Assembly (NCBI GenBank): GCA_964438735.1
Contig: CAYTLW010000128.1
Coordinates: forward strand, 1-21,402
Direction: 5' to 3'
Source of the DNA: CAYTLW01 sp964438735
GTDB lineage: Bacteria; Myxococcota_A; UBA9042
DNA length: 21,402 bases
Shown here: positions 6,408-14,700 of the stretch, one piece after another
Layout of the letters: each line of letters starts with the position of its first letter
Numbering within the stretch: position 1 is the first letter of the stretch
Notes under the pieces: generated by a model
What the model saw: only the letters and a program-made list of their open reading frames with translations
The model's database searches: none
What the model was told of the DNA's origin: nothing
Translations under genes and position numbers: made by a program

Positions 6408-9400
6408 TTGACGGTCCAGTTCGCGACCGGATGGGCGCCGCTGAGGTCGATCTCGTAGTAGCCCTTGGTCGCCGTCTTCCAAGGGGCGTGCGCAGGCGGC
6501 ACCACGGCTTTGTACTCGTGGCCCGCGCCGCCGTGCACCAGGTGGGCGGCCAGGCGCAGCTTCTTGATGGCGGCTACGCCCGGCGGCGCCAGCTCGGCGC
6601 GGTGGATGCGCACGGCGATGGTGTGCTTGTCGCCAGCCAGCCACATGGCCACGCCGGGCTGCAGGCGGGTCTGCAGGCGCCAGTCGCCGCTGCTGCGCTC
6701 GTGCACGCCGGCCCACGGGCCATAGCCATCGCCGGCGTCGGACTTGCTGCGCAGGGCGATGACGTGGCTGGCGGTGAAGGGCAGCATGGCGGTCAGATTG
6801 GTATACGTCAGACCGGGTGCCGGCTGTGGGGCGGGCAGGGCATCGCCGGCCTGGATGTAGACCATCATGGCCTTGAGATCGGCCTCGAAGCCCTTGCCGA
6901 CGACCACCAGGTAGAGCCAGTCGTCGTCCCAGTCCAGGGCGAACTTGGCCCACGAGGCCAGCTTGACCCCAGGCGCCACATGCTGGGCGGCGGCGAGCTT
7001 CTGCACATCATCCTTGCCGTCGAACTCGACCAGCTTGCCCGTCTTGGGCGCGACCTCGGCGCCTTCGAGGGCCAGCAGGCGGATGCCGGCGATATCGGCC
7101 CGATTGAACGGGGCAGGGCCGCCGCCTTTGCCGCCGGTATAGATGCTCATGGCGGCCAGGTCGGCCATGTTGCCCAGCCCGGTCGGCTCGCTCAGCGAGA
7201 TGCGCATGGGCACACCAGCTGTGGCCGTGAAGGGGCCATAGACGGTGGACTCGCCCCAGCGATGCTGCGTGCCCAATTGGGGCATGACCACGGCGCCGTC
7301 AACGGTCGGTTTCGCGCTACCCGCCGGCGTGAGCCGTACCCGCTTGTGGGCGGCGCTGATGCCGCTGCTCAGCGACCCGTTTGTATTGGCATATCGCACC
7401 TGCAGCAGGTGCTTGCCGCCATGTCGCGGCAACCAGGCGGCCACTGTCAGCTCGCCATCAGTGGCCCCCCAGCCCGCCAGGTGGGCCAGGCCATGGGCCG
7501 TCGACCAGCTCGCCCCGGCCCCTGGATGGCCACCCAGGCGCCAGGCGGGGATGTCGACCACGCGCTCGCTCTTGGTACCCCACCAGCACATGGGCGCGCT
7601 GTGGTGGGATGCGTTGTTTGACTTCATGAATCTACTTGCAACCGCATAGCAATAAGCGTTTTTATCATGCGCCTTGCTGGTGGGGTCCGACCAGGATGGG
7701 CTGGTCAGCCCCCACGCCACCTGGATGCCATCGCGGAACACGTCGAAGACCACCTCTTTCTCCCCAGAGGGGTCGATGTTCAGCTTCAACATCTCGCCGG
7801 CGATGGACAGGGAGAGGATCTTCGGCTCCTTGGGCCCGAAGAAGGTCCGGTAGTCGCCGTCGTCGGTCACCAGCACCATGTCCGCTGCGGGCTGGCTGAC
7901 ATCGGCGAGCTGGGCGATCCAGGTGTTCTTGGCCTCCAGGGCTGTGGCCACCACCTCGCCCGCCGGCACGGACTTGCCATTGACGATGTGATTGGCGATG
8001 CCCAGCGGCCCCCACGTCGGTGGGCCCACCTTGGGCAGGGTCAGGGCCAGGTCGAGCTGGCGGCCGCGGTACGTCACGCCCAGGAGGTGGATCTCCTTGG
8101 CGTTCTTCAGCCAGTCGTTGCGCATGGCCCGAGAGACGAAGGGTTTGACCCGCAGGCCATCGTCGGTGGGCTGCATGCCGAAGAGCACGCCCTGAATCGC
8201 CGCCACGTAGCCGGCCACGGACCAGAGTTGGCGGCAGGAGTTGACCACCGGGCCGGAGTACTCGCCATCCTGGACGTGATTGCCGCCGCTGAGGAACTCG
8301 AAGTTCTCCATATTCGACAGGTTGAGCGCCGCGCCGCGGATGAGGGAGTCAAAGGCGTTGTTGGCCACCTCGGCGTTGCCCGTGCGGGCGGCGGCGAGCA
8401 GCCAGTAGGCGGTCACAAAGGGCCACTGGGCGCGGTTGTGATAGATGGGCACCAACTGCTGCTGCGGCCACTGCACGGGCGGCCCGGCGGCGACGACGGG
8501 GTAGCTGGCGACCACGTCGGCGGCGGTGCCGGTGTCGGCGATGTCGTGCAGCACGGCCAGGGAGTTGCCCAGCAGGTCGAAGCGTTCGGCCGGGCTGGTA
8601 TCCAGGCCCGTGGTGCGCAGCGCCGAGTACAGGTGCCGCTGCTGCAGGTAGAAGCCGTCGTGGATGGCGGCGCGCAGGGCCTTCTCGTCGCCGCCTTCGC
8701 CGCTCAGCACGCGCCGGAACTCGCGCGCCAGCAGGTGGCCGATATTGGTCGACAGGGCCTGGCTCATGGCGATATCGGCCGGTCGGATCGCGGTCCAGGA
8801 CGGATAGCTCTGCTCCCGCCAGTCCAGGAAGGATTGTTCGCCGCGCAGCAACACCTGACCGGGCACCTTCAGGGCCGCATCGTCCACCTCGGCCATGGCC
8901 TGCAGGGCCGCCTTGACCTGGACGCCGAATGACTTGCGCTCGGCGCCGTCCAGCTGGCGCCAGACCGCCCGCGCGCCCAGCGCCCAGACGGCCCGATCCG
9001 AGGACACCGGCCAGCTGCCACCGGTGCCCGTGTCCTGCATCACCTGCGGGCCTTTGCCCGATTTGCCCGCCTTGAAGCCGGACAGCCGCGAGAGCACGGT
9101 GTCGCGAGCGCGCAGCGGATCGATCGCCGCCAGGGCCAGGTCGATGGCGTAGGCGGTGTCCCGCGTCCACGCCCAGGGCCACTTCTCGCCGGTCTGGAAG
9201 CAATGGCAGTCCACCGGCTTGCCGTTGTTGAAGGCGCCGTCGGAGATGGTGTCGGTGCTCAACTGGCCGACCTCGTGCAGGGCCAGGGCGTACAGGGCGT
9301 CGAAGAGCACGTTGCCCGAACGAAGGCGCGGTCGGTCGGCGGTTTCGCTGAACTGGCGCTGCTTGTCGTCCGGGCCGCAGCGCAGCTTGTGGCTGGTGCT

Positions 9401-9775
9401 CAACCGGTAGGTGCGCAGGCCGTCGGTCTCGGAGAGCACTTCTGCGCTGACTGTGTCGACGCCGAATGTGCGCGTGACCTTGTCGGGCGCGACCTCGCCA
9501 GCGTCTGCGGGCGGCGCGCTGTCGACGGTCGCGATGTCCTGGCTCGTCGCCGTGTCCACTGGAGGGGCCACGTCCGGTGTCGTGGTGGTGACGGTATCGG
9601 ACGTGCTGGCGATGTCGAAGGCCACCGGCGGCAGCCCGGTGTCGCCAACGGGCGTGTCAGGGCCGGCGCCCTCGCCGCAAGCCAGGCAGAGCGCGACCAG
9701 GCACAGGCCAAATCGTTGCCAACCGGCCCGATGGGTCGCTGGGTACACCCGGATGTGGTGGCTGGCGCGGTGCAC
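6404..9775 (-). CDS. six-hairpin (alpha/alpha)6 glycosidase lipoprotein with C-terminal sugar-binding-like domains
   Basis: 1123 residues. The start is GTG at 9775, four nucleotides past the preceding gene's stop; the Shine-Dalgarno is weak (GAGCAGG region), consistent with translational re-initiation. A lipobox (CLA-C33) follows a short hydrophobic segment. A Thr/Asp/Pro linker runs to about 100. Residues 150-555 look like an (alpha/alpha)6 barrel: WPWAWTRDTAYA (199-210), FLDWREQSYPSW (316-327), PIYHNRAQWPF (443-453) and MENFEFLSG. D205 and the acidic residues near 313-321 are candidate catalytic groups. The rest is beta-rich: about 690-900 resembles a galactose-binding/CBM-like sandwich, and 950-1123 resembles a CBM9/DOMON or glucodextranase C-terminal module (WAKFALDWDDDWLYLVVV). 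The substrate is unknown. It overlaps the PI-PLC gene by four bases. Confidence 0.78.
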   Translation of the reverse strand: MHRASHHIRVYPATHRAGWQRFGLCLVALCLACGEGAGPDTPVGDTGLPPVAFDIASTSDTVTTTTPDVAPPVDTATSQDIATVDSAPPADAGEVAPDKVTRTFGVDTVSAEVLSETDGLRTYRLSTSHKLRCGPDDKQRQFSETADRPRLRSGNVLFDALYALALHEVGQLSTDTISDGAFNNGKPVDCHCFQTGEKWPWAWTRDTAYAIDLALAAIDPLRARDTVLSRLSGFKAGKSGKGPQVMQDTGTGGSWPVSSDRAVWALGARAVWRQLDGAERKSFGVQVKAALQAMAEVDDAALKVPGQVLLRGEQSFLDWREQSYPSWTAIRPADIAMSQALSTNIGHLLAREFRRVLSGEGGDEKALRAAIHDGFYLQQRHLYSALRTTGLDTSPAERFDLLGNSLAVLHDIADTGTAADVVASYPVVAAGPPVQWPQQQLVPIYHNRAQWPFVTAYWLLAAARTGNAEVANNAFDSLIRGAALNLSNMENFEFLSGGNHVQDGEYSGPVVNSCRQLWSVAGYVAAIQGVLFGMQPTDDGLRVKPFVSRAMRNDWLKNAKEIHLLGVTYRGRQLDLALTLPKVGPPTWGPLGIANHIVNGKSVPAGEVVATALEAKNTWIAQLADVSQPAADMVLVTDDGDYRTFFGPKEPKILSLSIAGEMLKLNIDPSGEKEVVFDVFRDGIQVAWGLTSPSWSDPTSKAHDKNAYCYAVASRFMKSNNASHHSAPMCWWGTKSERVVDIPAWRLGGHPGAGASWSTAHGLAHLAGWGATDGELTVAAWLPRHGGKHLLQVRYANTNGSLSSGISAAHKRVRLTPAGSAKPTVDGAVVMPQLGTQHRWGESTVYGPFTATAGVPMRISLSEPTGLGNMADLAAMSIYTGGKGGGPAPFNRADIAGIRLLALEGAEVAPKTGKLVEFDGKDDVQKLAAAQHVAPGVKLASWAKFALDWDDDWLYLVVVGKGFEADLKAMMVYIQAGDALPAPQPAPGLTYTNLTAMLPFTASHVIALRSKSDAGDGYGPWAGVHERSSGDWRLQTRLQPGVAMWLAGDKHTIAVRIHRAELAPPGVAAIKKLRLAAHLVHGGAGHEYKAVVPPAHAPWKTATKGYYEIDLSGAHPVANWTVK

Positions 9776-9779
9776 CTGC

Positions 9780-11612
9780 TCAGTTCATCGCGCAGTAGCG
9801 AAGATTGCAAACCGGCGTCTTGGGCAGCCGATAGATGTAGTACGTGGCACAGTTGATGACGCCGATGGTGGCGTTCCAATGGCAGGTGCTGTTGGACCAG
9901 TGGAAGCAGACCTTGCGCGAGACGATGCCATCCTTGACCGCCGGGTGGCTGCCCTGCATCCAGCCAGGCGCGTGGGTGCCGCACTTCTGCTTCGGCGGTG
10001 AGCTGGTGGGCATCTTGACGCCGGCGGGCGGCAGGAAGCGATACCAGATGTTCTTGAAGCCGCTGTCGCAGGTCACTGAGCCCTGGTAGTTGACGTTGCG
10101 GTTGCTCTCCTTGAGCACCGTGTAGCTCTTGCACTGCTGGTGCATCTCGTTCTTGCAGGCGGCGGAGCAGCCGTCGCCGCTCTGGACGTTGCCGTCGTCG
10201 CACTCCTCCTTGCCGACCCAGATGATGCCATCGCCGCAGATGTTCTTCTTGCACTGTGCCGTGCACCCGTCGCCATCCTTGACGTTGCTGTCGTCGCAGG
10301 CCTCGCCGGGGTTGATGACGCCGTTGCCGCACAGGGGCTCGGGCAGGATCTTGCGCCAGTCGCCGTCGCAGTAATACAGGCGCTTGTCCTTGGTATCGAA
10401 GTACATGCGGCCGTAGCTGTCCTCGTTGCAGGGGCCGGGCGGGCCGGCCGACTTCTGGTGGCCGAAGCCGCCGGCGGCATAGAGCGTGCCTTTGCCGGTG
10501 ACCTGGGTGCCGCCCTGGGTGAGCACGTTGATGCTCCATGCCGTCAACTGGCCGTCCTTGCCGTTGTTGAGGAACTTGTCGTCGATGATGCGCAGGCGCC
10601 ACTTGCCCTTGGGATTCTTGCCGATCCAGGCGTCGATATTGCCGCTGGCGGGCTTCTTGGTGACCGGATAGGCCTCGTCCAGGGATTTGGCCGCCGGGCC
10701 GCCCTTGTGGAGCACGATCTTGCTGTTATCGGGCGGATAGAGCACCACCTCCAGGTCGCCGACGTTGGAGTTGGTCAGCTTCACCGAGACGGAGAACTTC
10801 TTCACCGTGCCGACATCCGGCACGGTGATCTCGTCCACGGTGCCGATGGGGTTGTTGTCGTCGATGCCCTTGGGCACCGTCTTGCTCTCGATGGGTTTGG
10901 CGAATTGCGTCGTCAGCAGTCCGCCGGAGACCGCCTCGAGGGGGTCGCCACCCGCGTCGCCAGCGTTGATGCACAGCACCTTGCCGCTCTTGTCGATACC
11001 GTTGACCAACTTGCCCTTGGCACAGGACGAGGGTGACACACCCACACCGGTGAGCTTGCTGCCGTCGCCGGTGAAGGATTGGGCCGTCACCGCGCCAGCC
11101 TGCATGGAGCCGGCCACCAGCACCGTGGACTTGATGGCGTGGCCGGCCAGGTTCAGGTCGCCGTCGGCCTTCAGTCCGTTCACCGACAGGCAGCCGGTGC
11201 ATGTCAGGCCAGCCGCAGAGGACGCACGCAACGCAAATGGCGCCAGCTGAATCGGTGACCGAGCTGTCTCTGGTTCTGCGGCGATCTGCACACCCAGCCA
11301 GGTCGCATCGCCCTTGGTCAGCAGCCAGGCCGGGATGGGTTTGTTGGCGCCCAACGACCAGGCGAATCGTCCCTGGGCGACCTTCAGCTTGGCGGCCTCG
11401 GTCCACAGCGCCTGCTTGGCGTTGGCGCTGGCGTAGAGCGCGAACTTGGCGGTGTAGTCGCCATCGGCGATGGGACCGCCTGCGGCCGTGGAGATGCTGC
11501 CCTGCACGCCCAGACGCGCGGGCACTTCGGCGACAGCGGCGTGGCTCAGGCCAAGCGCGATGAGGCCCGCGGCAAAAGCGACGAGCCTGTTGTTGCACAC
11601 GGTCAGTTTCAC
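9780..11612 (-). CDS. secreted protein with P-domain, DUF4215 repeats and a uromodulin/GP2-like D8C domain
   Basis: 610 residues from a GTG at 11612. Signal peptide 1-28. Residues 30-130 are homologous to the N-terminal domain of the protein at 209-1840 (GGPIADGDY, ALYASANA). Then come a CTGC module (138-141), FTGDGSKLTGV (180-190, a fibre-protein motif), a P/Homo B-type domain (about 245-367; NVGDLEVVLYPPD, WRLRIIDD), a YFDTKDKRLYYCDG module (404-417), and two DUF4215 Cys-rich repeats (428-454 and 459-487). Residues 491-608 hold exactly eight Cys (494, 515, 544, 569, 577, 588, 602, 607) in the pattern of the animal D8C domain: GTHAPGWMQGSHP, GIVSRKVCFHWS, YYIYRLPKTPVCNLRYC. No protease domain accompanies the P-domain. 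It is probably a recognition or adhesion protein acting with the co-transcribed glycosidase and PI-PLC. Confidence 0.88.
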   Translation of the reverse strand: MKLTVCNNRLVAFAAGLIALGLSHAAVAEVPARLGVQGSISTAAGGPIADGDYTAKFALYASANAKQALWTEAAKLKVAQGRFAWSLGANKPIPAWLLTKGDATWLGVQIAAEPETARSPIQLAPFALRASSAAGLTCTGCLSVNGLKADGDLNLAGHAIKSTVLVAGSMQAGAVTAQSFTGDGSKLTGVGVSPSSCAKGKLVNGIDKSGKVLCINAGDAGGDPLEAVSGGLLTTQFAKPIESKTVPKGIDDNNPIGTVDEITVPDVGTVKKFSVSVKLTNSNVGDLEVVLYPPDNSKIVLHKGGPAAKSLDEAYPVTKKPASGNIDAWIGKNPKGKWRLRIIDDKFLNNGKDGQLTAWSINVLTQGGTQVTGKGTLYAAGGFGHQKSAGPPGPCNEDSYGRMYFDTKDKRLYYCDGDWRKILPEPLCGNGVINPGEACDDSNVKDGDGCTAQCKKNICGDGIIWVGKEECDDGNVQSGDGCSAACKNEMHQQCKSYTVLKESNRNVNYQGSVTCDSGFKNIWYRFLPPAGVKMPTSSPPKQKCGTHAPGWMQGSHPAVKDGIVSRKVCFHWSNSTCHWNATIGVINCATYYIYRLPKTPVCNLRYCAMN

Positions 11613-11636
11613 GGCGGGTCCCCCAAGGAGTCACCC

Positions 11637-11642
11637 ACTATA
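11637..11642 (-). promoter_or_regulatory. candidate -10 box for the D8C gene cluster
   Basis: On the minus strand TATAGT lies 24 bases before the GTG at 11612, in the 100-bp gap after the large RCC1 lipoprotein gene. No good -35 is evident 17 bases upstream, where GGCACG is seen. An adjacent short hairpin (CCGCC/GGCGG) lies on its upstream side. It would allow the D8C-glycosidase-PI-PLC set to be transcribed independently of the large gene. Confidence 0.3.
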
Positions 11643-11712
11643 CCGCCTTCCGTGGCGGCCGTGCCAGCCACTTTGACCGCAGCGGTGCTCGTTGGGCTGC
11701 AGTCCGGCGGAT

Positions 11713-14700
11713 TCAGGGCGCCGAACCGGTCACCACGGCGGGCTTGCTGTACTTGGAGGTCTTGCCGTTGCCGCACTGTCCCTTGTCGTTGGCACCCCAG
11801 CAGAGGACCGCACCGTCCGCGCGCACGGCGCAGGTGTGGTCGTTGCCGCCGGCGATGGCCTTGATGTGGGCGAGGCCGGGGACCTTCATGGGTTTGGCGA
11901 CGACCTTGGCGGCGGGATCGCCCAGGAAGATGCCGGTCTGCTGCCCCTGACACCAGACATTGCCGTCCGCCAGCAGGAAGCAGGCATGATAGGGACCGCC
12001 GGCGATCTCCTCGGCCTTGCCGGGCAACTTGATCGCGTTGGCGCGGTTGGCCTGCCAGTTCTCCAGGAAGCCGCTGCTCAGGCCCCAGCCGAAGGCCTTG
12101 CCGGCGCCATCGAGGGCGAGCGTGCGGAAGAGGGTCGAACGAATCCGAGCGATGCCCGCGAGTTGACTGCCATCGCCCAGGAGCACTGGGACGAAGTCCG
12201 TCGTGTCAGCCTGCGCCCCTGCGGGATTGCCTACCTGGCCGCCCATGCCGGTACACCACACCTTGGCGCCCGCGCCGATGACGCAGGTGGCGCCGAATGG
12301 CGTCGCGATGGCCGTCTTGCCCTGCAATACGATGCCGACGAGGGCCTCCATGTGGGTCTTGGCGCTCGTCGACGAGTTGCCGAATGTGCCGCCCCGATCC
12401 CAGCCCCAGCACGCGGCGGTGCCGCTGCCATAGATGGCGCAACCGTGGGCATCGGACAGGGACATGTCCTGGACCTGCTTGCCGTAGAACAGGGTCGGTT
12501 TGACCACAGCAGACTTGTCTCCAGGCAGGGCCTGGCCGACGCCATTGTCGCCCCAACAGACCGGGCCGGACCCCGACTCGCTGACACAGGCTGTCGCGTG
12601 GCCGGCGACCAGGTGGCCAGCGCCCTTGACCGTCGCCACGAGCACCGGCTTCAGCGCTGGCGATGCCACGACGCCGCCGCCCAGTTGACCCTTGCCACCG
12701 TCGCCCCAACACGAGACCTGGCCCCCCGAGCGCAAGGCGCAGCTGAAGCCCGTGCCGGCCGCCACGTCGCTCGCCCAGGGCACCGCGCAGGTCTTGCCCG
12801 AGCAGACCTTGTCCTGGCCGCATTTGGAGCCCAGCGATACGGCCACGTTCAGGCAGTCCAGGGCGGCGTGGCAGGTGTCCGTGGTGCAGGCGTTGCCGTC
12901 GTCGCACTTGGCCTGCACGACCTTGTGCGAACAGCCGTCCTTGAAGTGGCAGATGTCATTGGTGCAGCCGATCTTGTCGTCGCAGTTGCCGTGCACGACC
13001 TTGTGCAGGCAGCCGTCCTGCTTCTCGTCGCAGATGTCCTGGGTGCACTTGACGTCGTCGGCGCAGTCGGTGGGTTTGCCGACGCAGGCGCCGGTCTTGT
13101 CGCATTTCTCGTCGCTGACGCAGAACTTGCCGTCATCGCACGGGTCAGCCGCGGCCACGAGGTGGCTGCACCCCTTCAGCTCGTCGCAGGCGTCCTTGGT
13201 GCACGCGTTCTTGTCGTCGCAATCGACCTTCTTGCCCGCCTTGCACACCCCGCCGACGCAGGTGTCCGCGATGGCACAGTGCTGCCCATCATCGCAGACC
13301 TTGATGGCGGCGCTGACACAGCCCTTGTTGATGTCGCAGTGGCCCATCACGCACGGCAGACCGGGGCTGCAATCGCCCACCGCCAGGTCGGCGCAGGCAC
13401 CGGCCACCTTGCAGTCATGGCGTCCCCAGCCGTCCATACGCAACAGGCTGAGGAAGTGCTTGCCGGGCGCCTTGGGTTCGGTCTGCATGGCCACGACAGC
13501 GTCCTCGTTATCCGTCAGGGTCGCCGAACCCGGCACGTTGATGCCGAAGATGGACAGCTCCTGGAAGTGCGCCGTGCCGCCGGGCGCGACCACGATCCAG
13601 GCCGGTACATTGGCCGGTCCGCCGGCGTTGCCCACCAGGGCCATGACCCCGGCTGAGCCATCTTCTCTGGGCAACATGGCGCTCAGCCGGCCGTGCACCC
13701 AGCCCTTGGTGTCGCTGAACCGCCACTGCCAGACCAGCTGGCCGGTGGACGTGGTACGCAGGACCGACGGCACCGCGGCGCCTGACTTGTCCAGCACCGT
13801 GGCGCCCACCAGGAAGCCGCTGTCGGGCAGCAGGGCGAGGCCGCGCACGGAGTCCACGCCAGCCGCTGGCGCCAGTCCGCGCTGCCAGGTCATGCCCTGC
13901 TTGGAGTGGACCAGGGTCAGCAGCACCTGCGCCTTGCCATCCTTGCCGACCCGCTCGCCGGCAATCGCTTGCAGATGCGGCGCCAATGAAACGAACCGCC
14001 GGGCCAGCAGGCTCCAGGTCTTGTCGCCGAACGCCGCCTGGTCGAAGATATTTGTGCCCTTGATGCGCGCCCGCACCAACTCGCCCCTGGCGTCCTTGTC
14101 GCCGGTGAGAAAGCCCGTGCCCACGGCCAGCAGATCGCCGCCAGGCAGCCCCTGAAGGTCGTTCACCGTGGTCTGGAGGCCGTGGGTGAGGTGGGTCGTC
14201 GCCTTCTGGGCCAGCTTGCCGTCCAGGAAGAGCAGCCAGCCGGCGTTGTTGGCGTCCCGGCCGCCGATGACCACGCCGCCATCGTGAGCAGCGATGCTGC
14301 GCAGCACCTGGTCGCCGGGCCCACCGTGCACGGCCTGGGCGGCGAGTTTGCTGGCGTCGAGTCCGAAGCGGTCGACTCGCACCTGCAGGCCCTTGCCCGC
14401 GACCTTCACCCGGCTGGCCACCGCGTGGCCGCCGCCTGGCAGGGTGGTGATGACCGGCACGGGCGTGCTCTTGTTCCAGGGCAGGCCGTCGATCAACTGG
14501 CCGGCGTCGGTGTCGTAGACGTGTCGCCACAGCCGCGCCACGCCGGCCTGGCAGGTGCCCTTGGCGCACGTGGCGCCGACCGTGCAGGACTTGCCGTCGT
14601 CGCAGGGGTCGGTGTGGGCGGTGGCCTTGCAGCCGGTCGCCGGTTCGCAGAGGTCGTCGGTGCAGGCGTCGCCGTCGCTGCAATCGTTGCCGATCTGGAG

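Noticed and set aside
6227..8932. Long plus-strand frames opposite the glycosidase gene
   Set aside because: Compositional mirror frames (rich in Gly, Val, His, Gln, Arg) without ribosome binding sites or recognisable domains, while the minus strand carries clear motifs.
11655..11675. Possible sigma-54 promoter (TGGCACG) upstream of the D8C gene
   Set aside because: The -12 TTGC element is absent at the required spacing.
11692..13656. 654-codon plus-strand frame opposite the RCC1 lipoprotein
   Set aside because: Mirror of the Cys-rich and RCC1 repeats; the protein is Val/Ala/Gly/Asp-rich with no fold evidence.
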